63,909 bases of DNA from Magnetococcales bacterium (lineage in GTDB: Bacteria > Pseudomonadota > Magnetococcia > Magnetococcales > Magnetaquicoccaceae). The notes beneath the pieces were generated by a model. It made no database searches and was not told the DNA's origin. It was given only the letters and a program-made list of their open reading frames with translations. The position numbers were made by a program, and so were the translations under genes. Location of the stretch: the NCBI GenBank assembly GCA_011089965.1, contig JAANAU010000019.1, positions 1 to 63,909 on the forward strand, in the 5' to 3' direction. This document shows positions 25,058 to 34,268 of this stretch, piece by piece. Each line of letters starts with the position of its first letter. Position 1 is the stretch's first letter.

Positions 25058-27124
25058 TCATGCCGGAGCACCGATCCGGGTGATGACACGGGAGTCTCCG
25101 GGAGCGGTCGGTTTCAGGTCAATGACATGGGCCGGTTCGCCGGTGGCGCGGGAATAGGCGTCGGCAGCAGAGCGGGCCTGGTGAATATCGGCAAAGCGTC
25201 CAATCCAGATCATCTGCCAGGCGCGTCCATTGGCATCCCGGGTTTCGCACAAATAGAGATCATGGCCCTGGGCCGTCAATTGGACCAGTTTTTTGTCGGT
25301 GTCCAAAGGATCCTGATAGGCGGCTACTTGAACGGCATACCCATCTTCTGTGGAGGATTGGGCCGCGGGCGGCAGCGGGGATTGCGTGGTGGGCGTGTGG
25401 GTGGGGGTGCCAACAGGAATGATGAAACCTGCTGTTCCTTCTTTGTCGGTGAACTGCTTTAAAAGTTGTTGCACCTCATGTTCGCTGGCCAGACGACCTA
25501 TCGAAACCCGGAACCAGGGCTTGTTCCCTTCTCCAGGAACCTCCTGCAAATAGATGTCATAACCTTTATTCTGCAAACGACCAATCAGTTGGATTGCCGT
25601 GGACTCTTCCGGAAACACGGCAATCTGAATGGTATACTGTGTGGCCTGGGGCGCAGATGCGGCAGAGGCTGGCGTGGCCGGTTCGGTTGGGAAGAGGGTG
25701 TCCACCAGATCGCTCATGGCCTCTTCCGGTGAAATGGACAGCGGCGTGACATTCGGCGCAGGTATGGATTTGGATGGGTGGTTTTGTTCCGGTTGCGATT
25801 GTGCCACATCCTGCGCCACAGGAGTGGTGGTGGGCAGCAGCGTCTCCTTCAGTTTTCCCATGGCCGCCAGCAACCGGAAACTCTCCATCAGATGTTGATA
25901 CTCCTCTTCCACCAGCAGACGTTTGGCGGCCTGGAGTTCGGTTTCGGAGTTCAACAGATCCAACAGGGTTTCGCTCCCCAGACGGTGCTGCTCCTGATGA
26001 TCCCGGTTGACCGCGCGCGTGGTCTCCAGATGGCGTTCCAGGTTCTGTTTGCGGGCTTGCGATGCGGTGAGTGCGTTCCAGGAGCGGTTGAGCTTCTCTT
26101 CGATCTGAAGACGGATCTCTTGCATTTTGTCTTGAAAGCGGGCTGCCTTGTAGGTGCTCTCTTTGTATTTGGATGCATCCGATCCACCCCGAAACAGGTT
26201 GTAGCGGAGTTGCAACATGGCCGATGCATCCTGGGAATAGCTGCGGGTGCCGCCAGCATTGTTGCTCTCTGATACCGACATGTCCAAACTGATGCGTGGC
26301 CACAATGTGGCGGAAGTGGCTTTGCTCTCAGCCTGGGTGGCCTCCAGATCGGCTTTGGCAGCCAGCAGTCCGGGATGTTGACGCATGGCATGCTCCAAAG
26401 CCTCTTCCCGGGATTGGGGCAGGTGTACCTTTTCTACCATCGGCTGGGTCAAAGTGCCAGTGGGTGCCATGCCAATCAGGGTGGCAAAGTGGCTTTCGGC
26501 AATTCTGATCTGTCCTTCACTGGCCGACAACTCCGATTCCACCAGCGTCAACCGGCTCTCCGCCAGTCGGTTATCCATCTCTGCACTGATGCCAAGCTGG
26601 TGGGTTTGACGGGTTTTGCTCAGAAGTTCCGCGTGCAGACGGGTGGCTTCTTTGGCCAACTCATGCAACCGGCGTTGCTTCAGCAGTTCGGCATAGGCCA
26701 GGGCTACATCCAGGGTGACATTTTCCGCCACTTCCCGTTGCGAGTGTTCGGCACTCAGCACCTGTGCTTTGGCCTGTTCCAACTTATGCACGGTATTGAA
26801 ACCGTCAAAAATCGGTTGATTAATGTTCATTCCGGCTTCGCCCCGTTCCATGGTCAAGCCGCTGTCGCTGGTGCCACGGGTGGTGGGGGTGTTGAGCCAC
26901 TCCCGCCCTTTGCTCATGTTGAAATCAATGGTGGGCAGATAACCGGAGAAGGCCTGATTGATTTTCTGTTTGCTCTCCTCAAGTTCCTGTCCGGAAGAGA
27001 GGAATTTTGGATGGGTGCGTAACGCTTCGTTGACGGCATCACTGAGGGTGATCGCCCATGCCGAATTGGCACGACTCCAGCAAAGGAAGAAGATCAATAC
27101 AGTCGTCACGCTTGTCCGTTTCAT
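25058..27124 (-). CDS. TolC-family outer-membrane channel fused to two SPOR domains
   Basis: A 688-residue protein. It has a Sec signal (residues ~1-28, ending ANSAWA), then a TolC/AggA-type channel (~29-450) with the expected internal repeat and helical coiled-coil hairpins (EEALEHAMRQHPGLLAAKADLE; TLLDLLNSETELQAAKRLLVEEEYQHL). After a Pro/Ser linker come two SPOR-like domains, ~494-572 (YTIQIAVFPEESTAIQLIGRL) and ~593-672 (YAVQVAAYQDPLDTDKKLVQL). SPOR domains bind denuded septal glycan. The start at 27124 gives the signal peptide; an upstream in-frame extension is a shadow of the ABC gene. It is divergent from, and so probably belongs with, the ABC-ABC-HlyD operon. Confidence 0.88.
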   Translation of the reverse strand: MKRTSVTTVLIFFLCWSRANSAWAITLSDAVNEALRTHPKFLSSGQELEESKQKINQAFSGYLPTIDFNMSKGREWLNTPTTRGTSDSGLTMERGEAGMNINQPIFDGFNTVHKLEQAKAQVLSAEHSQREVAENVTLDVALAYAELLKQRRLHELAKEATRLHAELLSKTRQTHQLGISAEMDNRLAESRLTLVESELSASEGQIRIAESHFATLIGMAPTGTLTQPMVEKVHLPQSREEALEHAMRQHPGLLAAKADLEATQAESKATSATLWPRISLDMSVSESNNAGGTRSYSQDASAMLQLRYNLFRGGSDASKYKESTYKAARFQDKMQEIRLQIEEKLNRSWNALTASQARKQNLERHLETTRAVNRDHQEQHRLGSETLLDLLNSETELQAAKRLLVEEEYQHLMESFRLLAAMGKLKETLLPTTTPVAQDVAQSQPEQNHPSKSIPAPNVTPLSISPEEAMSDLVDTLFPTEPATPASAASAPQATQYTIQIAVFPEESTAIQLIGRLQNKGYDIYLQEVPGEGNKPWFRVSIGRLASEHEVQQLLKQFTDKEGTAGFIIPVGTPTHTPTTQSPLPPAAQSSTEDGYAVQVAAYQDPLDTDKKLVQLTAQGHDLYLCETRDANGRAWQMIWIGRFADIHQARSAADAYSRATGEPAHVIDLKPTAPGDSRVITRIGAPA

Positions 27125-27274
27125 CGGCCCAGCACCCTTGGTTGCGAATGACGGTTGAGATTGGCAACCATTTTTGCAAGATGCATGCCTCAGAAATGGA
27201 TATTCCCGCTTGAAATGCGGAACCGTTGATCCGATAAGGATTGTGGATGGTGCGGGTTTGGTGGAGCAGGAGTC

Positions 27275-29044
27275 ATGGTCAAGGACGCTTTTTTTTCCAA
27301 TGAGGGTTGGCCGACACGTTTGACCCCGTTTTCCGTGGTCAAGGATTCGCTGTGGGATCTGATGCTCGTGTCCACGTTGTTGAATGTGTTGGCATTGGCC
27401 TTGCCGTTGACACTGTTGCAGGTCTATGACCGGATCTTGCAGAACGATGCCACGAGCACCCTCTCCATGTTGTTGATCGGTCTGGCTGTGGTATTGGTGG
27501 CCGAGTCGCTGCTGAAACTGGGACGCTCTTATATTGGGGCTTGGCTGGGGGCGCGTTTTGAACACAATGCCAGCGTCAGTGCCATGGAGCGGCTCATGAC
27601 CATCAACCTGGCCGATTTTGAACGGGTGGGATCCGGCATTCACCTGGAACGTTTGAACGCCCTCAATATCATCAAGGATTTCTATTCGGGCAGCGCGGTT
27701 TTGGTCATTCTTGATTTGCCATTTGTGCCGATCTTTCTGTTCATGATTTATCATTTGGCAGAGGGGTTGGTATTAATTCCTTTAATTGTTTTTGTACTGT
27801 TTTTTTTGTTTACCATGTATATTGGCGACCGTTTGCATCGGGCTGTGGCCGAGCGTTTGAAGGCCGATGACCTGCGGGTCAACTTCATCATCGAGGTGCT
27901 GAACGGAATCCATGCGGTCAAGTCCATGGCCATGGAGGCCATGATGCTGCGTCGTTATGAGCGTCTTCAGGAGGCATGTGCCCAGGGTGCTCTGAATGTC
28001 GGCATGCAAAGCTCGGATGCCCAGAATCTCAGTTCTTTTTTCTCGCAGTTGACCACCGTGGCTGTGGTGGCGTTTGGCGGGATCATGGTGATTGATCATG
28101 AGTTGACCATCGGTGGCCTGTCGGCATGCAGCATGCTGGCCGGACGCTCGATTCAACCGTTGCAGCGCGCTGTGGGGATCTGGGCACGTTTTCAAACGAT
28201 TCGGGTGGCCAAAAAACGGCTGGAAGCAATCTTTGAACTGAAACCGGATATGCCTCCCGACACCCCGGCACTGCCGCCGATCCAGGGCAAACTGACCATG
28301 GAAAATGTGAGCTTCGCCTATCCCGAAGAGTCCGGCGAGCCGGGACGGGACAAGAAAGCCGCATCCAAAGAGCCACAGTGGGTGATGCGCAATATCAACC
28401 TGGTGATCAATCCCGGTGAGACCATTGCCATCCAGGGAGCCAGTGGGAAAACCACGCTGTTGTGGTTGATGATGGGGGCCATCCGTCCGACCGAGGGCAA
28501 GGTCTTTCTTGACGATTATGATCTGGCCCAATACGATCCCAGCTCGCTGCATGCGCAATTGGCCTATATGCCGCAGGTGGGTATGCTTTTCAAGGGCACC
28601 ATTCTGGATAATATCCACATGTTTCGTCCGGAGCGCGAAGAGGCAGCATTGGAAGTGGCGGCCCGGCTCCAGTTGGAGGATTTCGTCTCCAAGCTGCCCA
28701 AAGGATTTGAAACCATCGTGGATGACGGTGCCGATGAATCGATTCCGCGCGGCATCAAGCAACGGATCACCATTGCGCGTGCTCTGGTCTCCAATCCGCG
28801 CATTGTATTGTTCGATGAGGCCAATACCGCCATTGACAGTCATGGGGATGAACGCCTCAAGGCTGTTCTGGAGTCCATGCATGGCAAAGTGACCTTGATC
28901 ATGGTGACCCATCGTCCCTCTCTGGAAAAGATTGCGGATCGGGTGTACGAACTCAAGGATGGGACGTTGCGTCTCAAGCCCCCCAGGGCACCGTTTACAC
29001 CAGCCCCGACCAAACCTCCGGTCCCACCCGTGGCAGGAGGTTGA
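27275..29044 (+). CDS. T1SS ABC transporter subunit 1, degenerate ATP sites
   Basis: A 589-residue ABC half-transporter without a C39-like domain. The transmembrane domain covers residues ~30-310. In the ATPase domain the P-loop reads QGASGKTTL (residues 388-394), two residues shorter than G-x-S-G-x-G-K-T. The signature motif is IPRGIKQR (from residue 490) instead of LSGGQ-x-Q-R. Walker B (VLFDEANTAID) and the switch histidine (THRPS) are kept. The gene starts with GCAGGAG close to the ATG, 3 nt before the next ABC gene. Reading frame and length are intact, so it is probably not a decaying copy but a partner in a heterodimer. Confidence 0.85.
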   Translation: MVKDAFFSNEGWPTRLTPFSVVKDSLWDLMLVSTLLNVLALALPLTLLQVYDRILQNDATSTLSMLLIGLAVVLVAESLLKLGRSYIGAWLGARFEHNASVSAMERLMTINLADFERVGSGIHLERLNALNIIKDFYSGSAVLVILDLPFVPIFLFMIYHLAEGLVLIPLIVFVLFFLFTMYIGDRLHRAVAERLKADDLRVNFIIEVLNGIHAVKSMAMEAMMLRRYERLQEACAQGALNVGMQSSDAQNLSSFFSQLTTVAVVAFGGIMVIDHELTIGGLSACSMLAGRSIQPLQRAVGIWARFQTIRVAKKRLEAIFELKPDMPPDTPALPPIQGKLTMENVSFAYPEESGEPGRDKKAASKEPQWVMRNINLVINPGETIAIQGASGKTTLLWLMMGAIRPTEGKVFLDDYDLAQYDPSSLHAQLAYMPQVGMLFKGTILDNIHMFRPEREEAALEVAARLQLEDFVSKLPKGFETIVDDGADESIPRGIKQRITIARALVSNPRIVLFDEANTAIDSHGDERLKAVLESMHGKVTLIMVTHRPSLEKIADRVYELKDGTLRLKPPRAPFTPAPTKPPVPPVAGG

Positions 29045-29047
29045 TCC

Positions 29048-31222
29048 ATGAACCAGACTCTGCCGCAATCTGATCTGGAACTGGAATCGGTCCGTTACAT
29101 GATCCGTCCGCGCCAGCCGATTACCGGTCTGTTGGCAGAGTTTGCCCAGCTTTCCGATTTTGGGGCCTGCATGATCCCTTTGTTGATGGCATTGGGGTAT
29201 CGCGGGGATTTGCGTCATGTGGCCGAAGCCTTGCCGCATTTTGCCGAGACTTTGGATCTGACGGGTCTGCGCAACATGATGGCCAATCTCACCTATGTGA
29301 GCCGTCCGGCCCGTTTGGATCCGCAGACCATTGATCCTCGTTTGATGCCCTGTCTGTTTGTTCCGGATCACCAACCCTGCATCGTGCTGCTGAAGCGCAA
29401 AGCCACCGAGTGGATCATTTTCAATGGTGCCACCAGCGAGGTCGAACGGTTGCCGTTGTCATACATGGCTGGTACGACCTACTTTTTTGCCACCATGGAT
29501 CTGGCGGAACGTGCTGCCGTGCAGAAGCGTCTTGGCTGGTTCCGGGTGGTGGCCGAACGGTTCCGGCAGTTGATTTTTTACATCTTCATGGTCACTTTTG
29601 CCGTGACTCTGTTGCAGGTGGCCCCCCCGCTTTTTACCATGGCCGTCTATGATCGGGTGGTGGGCAGCGGATCCCTGGAGACCTTGAGCTATCTGTTGAT
29701 CGGGATTGGGATCGTGTTGGCATTTGAGTGGATGATGCGCAAACTGCGCACCAAAATGCTCATGTATATCGGTTCCCGTTTGGACAGCATTGTCAGCAAC
29801 GCCATTTTCATGCGCATCCTCTCTTTGACGCCGAGTTTTACCGAACGCGCTCCCACCGGGTCACAGGTGGCACGCATCAAGGATTTCGATGCCGTGCGGG
29901 AGTTTTTCACCGGACCATTGATGATGGTTTTTTTTGAGCTGCCTTTTTCGATTGTGTTTTTTGTGGTCATTGCCATTCTCGGTGGTCCATTGGCCCTGGT
30001 GCCCATGGTGACGATGGCGTTGTTTGTGGCCATGTGGGTGGTGATGATGCCCATGGTGGCGCGTGAGGAGGCCCGCTCGCGGCGTGCCAGCAGCCGCAAG
30101 CAGGAGTTTGTGGTTGAGGCGCTGGGTCGCATGCGCGCTTTGAAATACGGCGGCATGGAACCGATCTGGCTGGAACGGTTCCGGCACCTCTCTGCCAATG
30201 CGGCCATGGCCAACTTCCGGACCGCGCTCATCAATGCAGCGGTCAATGCGCTCTCTTCGTTGCTGATTGTCGGATCCGGGGTGACCGTGATCGGACTGGG
30301 TGTGTTCCGGGTGTTGGACAACTCCATGACCACCGGTGGTCTGGTGGCCTCCATGGTTTTGGTCTGGCGGGTGTTGGCTCCGATCCAGAGTGCGTTCATC
30401 GCCATGACCCGTTTGGAACAGGTGCGTTACAGTATCACCCAGATCAATGGGTTGATGAACGTCACTCCGGAACGGGAGGAGTATACCGCCATTGAGCCGA
30501 TCAAGAGCTTTCGCGGCCATATCTCTTTTATACGGGTCAGTATTCGTTATGTTCCAGAGGCGGAACCCGCATTGATGGGGGTCAGCTTTGAGGTGGAACC
30601 GGGTCAGGTGGTGGCATTGATTGGTGCCAACGGTTGCGGAAAATCTACTGTAGTCAAACTGTTGGCCGGATTGTATACCCCGCAGGCTGGCAGTATCCGC
30701 ATCGATGGTCTGGATATCCGGCAGATGAACGTGATCGAACTGCGGCATGCCGTGGCCTATGTTCCGCAGACGTGCAATCTGTTCTATGGCACCATTGCCC
30801 AGAATCTTCGTCTGGCCCATGCCACGGCCTCGGATGAGGATATCGAAGAGGCATGCCGCAAGGCACAGGTGTATGATGAGATCATGGCCCTGCCCAAGAA
30901 ATTCTGGACCCGGGTCGGGGATCAGAAATCGGCCCAACTGCCTGCCAGCATGGTGCAAAAGCTGTCACTGGCACGCGCCTATCTGAAGCCTTCCCAGATC
31001 ATGTTGTTTGATGAACCGGCCAATGCCCTGGGGTGGGAGGACGATCAGGCATTCATTCGTGTTGTCAAAGAGTGGCGGGGCAGCCGTACCATCTTCATTG
31101 TCACCCATCGGCCCAGTCATGTGCGTATTGCCGATCAGGTGTTCTATTTCGATCAGGGTTATTTGCGTCTCGCCGGCAAGCCGGATGAGGTGTTGCGTCA
31201 GATCCCAGGAGGCTTCGCATGA
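29048..31222 (+). CDS. T1SS ABC transporter subunit 2 with C39-like domain
   Basis: A 724-residue protein. The N-terminal ~150 residues resemble a C39-like docking domain (FGACMIPLLMALGYRGDLRHVAEALP). The six-helix membrane region covers ~160-460. The ATPase domain has a normal Walker A (GANGCGKST, residues 526-534), Walker B (IMLFDEPANAL) and switch (THRPS), but the signature is LPASMVQKL (from ~631) instead of LSGGQ. It starts 3 nt after subunit 1 with AGGAGG spacing 6, and its stop overlaps the HlyD gene. In a heterodimer, both composite sites would therefore lack a canonical signature. Confidence 0.88.
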   Translation: MNQTLPQSDLELESVRYMIRPRQPITGLLAEFAQLSDFGACMIPLLMALGYRGDLRHVAEALPHFAETLDLTGLRNMMANLTYVSRPARLDPQTIDPRLMPCLFVPDHQPCIVLLKRKATEWIIFNGATSEVERLPLSYMAGTTYFFATMDLAERAAVQKRLGWFRVVAERFRQLIFYIFMVTFAVTLLQVAPPLFTMAVYDRVVGSGSLETLSYLLIGIGIVLAFEWMMRKLRTKMLMYIGSRLDSIVSNAIFMRILSLTPSFTERAPTGSQVARIKDFDAVREFFTGPLMMVFFELPFSIVFFVVIAILGGPLALVPMVTMALFVAMWVVMMPMVAREEARSRRASSRKQEFVVEALGRMRALKYGGMEPIWLERFRHLSANAAMANFRTALINAAVNALSSLLIVGSGVTVIGLGVFRVLDNSMTTGGLVASMVLVWRVLAPIQSAFIAMTRLEQVRYSITQINGLMNVTPEREEYTAIEPIKSFRGHISFIRVSIRYVPEAEPALMGVSFEVEPGQVVALIGANGCGKSTVVKLLAGLYTPQAGSIRIDGLDIRQMNVIELRHAVAYVPQTCNLFYGTIAQNLRLAHATASDEDIEEACRKAQVYDEIMALPKKFWTRVGDQKSAQLPASMVQKLSLARAYLKPSQIMLFDEPANALGWEDDQAFIRVVKEWRGSRTIFIVTHRPSHVRIADQVFYFDQGYLRLAGKPDEVLRQIPGGFA

Positions 31223-33033
31223 CCAATCCGGACACCCGGGAGAAAGGTTCCCCTGCTCCCAATGGCCGTTCTGCTCCTGTTGCCCGCTCTTTGACCGTGG
31301 CCATTGGTCGTCCGCCGGCCAACAAGAACGTTCAGAACGATGCAGCCAAACCGGAATCCACACCCAAGCCCAAAGAGATCGCAACAGAAGAGAAAAAGAC
31401 GGCACCCGCCCCCCCTGTGATCGGCATGGATTTGGTGCATGCCGGTCCGTCACCTGCGCCGACCCGTGAGCATGTCACCTTGGTATCGCCGCTCTCCCCC
31501 GGGACTCCGCCGCGTACTCCGGTGACACCACCCCCTGTACCGCCTCCTGCACCCCCATCGCCCGAAACACCGGGAGCCGCTCCGGTTGCTCTGCCGCCCG
31601 TGGAGGTGCCGCCTGCCCCAGAGTCTGCTCCGACCGCTGTTCCTCCCCATGTGCCAGAGCCTCCCAGAGTGGATCTGGAGGTGTTGAAACCAGACAAAAA
31701 ACTGGCCCGAACCATGAAACAGGGGACCAAGCAGAGACGTTATCTGGCCCAATCCGTGGTTCTGGAAGAGTCCGGACTTTCGGAACTGGTGCGCCTCTCT
31801 TTGATTTTCATGGCCACGGTGGTCATTCTGTTTTTCGTATGGGCCACTTTTGCCCGCATGGAAGAGATGGCCTCCACCTCTGGCGAAGTGATGCCGGCTG
31901 GCGCTGTGCAATTGATCCAACATTTGGAAGGTGGGATCGTCAAGGCCACCCTGATCCATGAGGGCCAACTCGTGGAGGCTGGTCAGTTGCTGTTTCAGAT
32001 GGCTCCGGAAGCGGCTTTGGCCGATTACAATCAGATGCGCGCCCGTTTGGCCTCGTTGGAAGCCCAGATTGCCCGCAACCGTGCCTTTCTGGCCGACAAG
32101 GAACCCGATTTTGTCGCCGTTCCTGCCGAATTTGCCCAACTGATACGAGACCAGAAGGAGTATCTTGGGGTGCAACGGGCCTCCCGTGACAGTCGGCGCG
32201 AGGTGCTGGTGGTGCGGGTTCAGCAACGCCGTACCCGGATTGGCAGCCTGACCACCCAACGGAACTCTTTGGCGGAACAGTTGCGTTCTCTCGATGAAGA
32301 GGTGACCATGCGTCGCTCCGGACTGGCCATGGGATTGACATCCCGCCTGGCGGTCATGGGCAGTGAACGGGAGCGCAGCCGTGTGGCCGGTGAGTTGGAC
32401 CGGACCAGAGCGGATCTTGTGACTGCACAAAAAGAGTTGGATGAGGCGGTCAAACAGCTCGAATCTTTTGATGATGAATTGCGTCAGGATGTGGTCAAAG
32501 AGTTGAATTCATTGGCGTCCGATATGAGCCAACTGCGGGAGGGGATGTTGCGGCAGCACAATCGCGTCGAACGTCTGGAGGTGCGTGCCCCGCTCAGGGG
32601 GGTGATCAAGAATCTGCAAATGGAGACCTTGCGCGGTGTGGTGCCACCAGGAGGGTTGTTGACGGAACTGGTGCCGGTTGAGGCCACGCGCCGTGTGACC
32701 ACCCACATCTCCACCCGGGATATCGGCCATGTCAAGGTGGGACAGAGAGTCACGGTCAAGGTGACCACCTATGACTTTTCCCGTTATGGCGGAATCGAAG
32801 GAGTATTGGAGTCGGTTTCGGCCACCACCTTCAAGGATCCGGCGGATCCCACCCCTTATTTCAAGGGGATCATCCGTTTGCATCAATCCTATGTGGGCAG
32901 TGACCCGAAACGCAATGAGGTTCTGCCCGGCATGGCGGTCCAGGCCGACATCCATACCGGTTCCAAGACCTTGATGGAGTACATGCTCAAACCGATCTAT
33001 GCCTCGGTTGACAAGGCGTTCCGGGAGCGGTGA
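31219..33033 (+). CDS. HlyD-family membrane-fusion protein with long Pro-rich cytoplasmic extension
   Basis: A 604-residue adaptor. Residues ~1-170 are low-complexity, proline/threonine/alanine-rich (segments such as SPGTPPRTPVTPPP), and precede the single membrane helix (~190-210, LSLIFMATVVILFFVWATFA), so this part is cytoplasmic. After the helix come the lipoyl half (VMPAGAVQLIQHLEGGIV), the long hairpin (~290-430) and the barrel, ending HTGSKTLMEYMLKP, the HlyD-type end. The extension is not seen in the canonical HlyD at 5.3 kb and could contact the ABC subunits or cargo. Polyproline stretches would call for EF-P. Confidence 0.9.
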   Translation: MTNPDTREKGSPAPNGRSAPVARSLTVAIGRPPANKNVQNDAAKPESTPKPKEIATEEKKTAPAPPVIGMDLVHAGPSPAPTREHVTLVSPLSPGTPPRTPVTPPPVPPPAPPSPETPGAAPVALPPVEVPPAPESAPTAVPPHVPEPPRVDLEVLKPDKKLARTMKQGTKQRRYLAQSVVLEESGLSELVRLSLIFMATVVILFFVWATFARMEEMASTSGEVMPAGAVQLIQHLEGGIVKATLIHEGQLVEAGQLLFQMAPEAALADYNQMRARLASLEAQIARNRAFLADKEPDFVAVPAEFAQLIRDQKEYLGVQRASRDSRREVLVVRVQQRRTRIGSLTTQRNSLAEQLRSLDEEVTMRRSGLAMGLTSRLAVMGSERERSRVAGELDRTRADLVTAQKELDEAVKQLESFDDELRQDVVKELNSLASDMSQLREGMLRQHNRVERLEVRAPLRGVIKNLQMETLRGVVPPGGLLTELVPVEATRRVTTHISTRDIGHVKVGQRVTVKVTTYDFSRYGGIEGVLESVSATTFKDPADPTPYFKGIIRLHQSYVGSDPKRNEVLPGMAVQADIHTGSKTLMEYMLKPIYASVDKAFRER

Positions 33034-33071
33034 TCCGCAGAAAAGAGCAGTGGCAAAAGGAAGCGCAATGC

Positions 33072-33488
33072 TTAGTGCTTCCACCACTCCTTGGGAATGA
33101 GATCATGTTCGGCCAGTTTGACCAGCAACTTGCCGCGTGTGATCGGCTTGTTGAGATAATCCGTGCAACCGCCGATATCGAATGCTTCGGAGATTTCGGA
33201 CATGGCATCGACCGCCGTCACCATGATGATGGCGGTGCGGTTGTCTTCATGGATTTGCAGGCTCTCTTCGAGTGCGCGCATCCGTTTCAGCGCCTCCTGG
33301 CCATCCATGATCGGCATCATGATATCCAGCAACACCAGGTCATAAGGGTTGCCGTCCATCAACTCGGCCTCAAAGATTTCCACTGCTTCCATGCCATTGG
33401 TGGCTACGTCGCAATGGGAAAAAGGTTTCAGAATGTCGGCCAGCAGGGCACGATTTTCCGGAATGTCGTCCACGATCAGGGTGTTCAT
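33072..33488 (-). CDS. Single-domain response regulator (CheY-like)
   Basis: A 138-residue receiver domain and nothing else. The start at 33488 yields MNTLIVDDIPENR with the acidic pair. The phospho-acceptor is in LVLLDIMMPIMDG, the conserved threonine in MVTAVDA and the lysine in LNKPITRG. No output domain is present. It is the last gene of the rnf strand, 165 nt after rnfE, and is convergent with the HlyD gene. It could act in chemotaxis, sensory relay or secretion control; no histidine kinase is nearby. Confidence 0.85.
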   Translation of the reverse strand: MNTLIVDDIPENRALLADILKPFSHCDVATNGMEAVEIFEAELMDGNPYDLVLLDIMMPIMDGQEALKRMRALEESLQIHEDNRTAIIMVTAVDAMSEISEAFDIGGCTDYLNKPITRGKLLVKLAEHDLIPKEWWKH

Positions 33489-33605
33489 ATCGATGTTGAA
33501 TCCAAAGCATTCGAGGGTGTAATTAAGATTGGTGCAACTATCGCCTACCATGAATAGCAAACATGGTCTGCGCGGGCAAGAGACAATCTGGAGATACCCA
33601 TCAGA

Positions 33606-33635
33606 AACCGGGAGCAGCCTGGGCCACTCCCGGTT
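33606..33635 (-). terminator. Stem-loop after rnfE (possible terminator)
   Basis: AACCGGGAG and CTCCCGGTT form a 9-bp stem with a 12-nt loop. It lies between the rnfE stop and the response-regulator start. No T-run follows on either strand, so it may be a rho-dependent end, an mRNA-stability element or an attenuator. Confidence 0.4.
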
Positions 33636-33653
33636 GTTTGGAGATATGTCTGG

Positions 33654-34268
33654 TTATCCGTTTGTTTTGGCTGCGGAGCGTTCGTTGATCCACTTGTAGG
33701 CCATGAGGATGAAGCCCAGGGCGATAAAGGCACCGGGCGGCAGAATGAAACCCAGGGCTGGTTGGAAATCGACCCCGAACAGGGTCTGTCCGAACAGTTG
33801 TCCGGATCCCAGAATTTCCCGGATGCCGCCCAACAGGAACAGGGCAAAAGTGAAACCCAGACCAGTGAAAATGCCGTCCAGGACAGATGCCATGACGGTA
33901 TTCTTGGAGGCAAAAGCTTCGGCACGTCCCAGAATGATGCAGTTGACCACGATCAGTGGGATAAAGATTCCCAACACTTTGTGGAGTTCGTGGACAAAGG
34001 CATTCATGGCCAGATCGACGATGGTGACGAAAGCGGCAATGATGATGATGAAAGCCGGAATGCGCACATCGTTGGGGATCACCTTGCGCACCATGGCGAC
34101 CACGACGTTGGAACCGACCAGAACCGCTGTGGTGGCCAATCCCATGCCGATGGCGTTCTCTGCGGAGGTGGTCACGCCCAGTGTCGGGCACATGCCCAAC
34201 ATCTGCACAAAGACGCCGTTGTTGTTCCAGAAACCGTTGGCCATGATCTGCTTGTTGGAATCGCTCAT
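33654..34268 (-). CDS. rnfE: Rnf electron-transport complex subunit RnfE
   Basis: A 204-residue six-helix membrane protein of the RnfE/NqrD family (GFWNNNGVFVQMLGMCPTLGVTTSAENAIGMG; cysteine in GMCPTLG is conserved). With RnfA it forms the membrane module that holds a [2Fe-2S] cluster. It is the last rnf gene, overlapping rnfG by 4 nt. A longer in-frame start inside rnfG is rejected. Confidence 0.95.
   Translation of the reverse strand: MSDSNKQIMANGFWNNNGVFVQMLGMCPTLGVTTSAENAIGMGLATTAVLVGSNVVVAMVRKVIPNDVRIPAFIIIIAAFVTIVDLAMNAFVHELHKVLGIFIPLIVVNCIILGRAEAFASKNTVMASVLDGIFTGLGFTFALFLLGGIREILGSGQLFGQTLFGVDFQPALGFILPPGAFIALGFILMAYKWINERSAAKTNG

Noticed and set aside
25058-27754. 898-codon minus-strand frame suggesting a longer TolC protein
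   Set aside because: The extra 210 codons upstream of 27124 are antisense to the first ABC gene, lack a signal peptide and are rich in His/Gln; the real start at 27124 has a Sec signal.
31450-32430. Long minus-strand frame of 326 codons opposite HlyD
   Set aside because: Its translation is His/Gln/Arg-rich with no domain; the plus-strand HlyD frame has clear family motifs.
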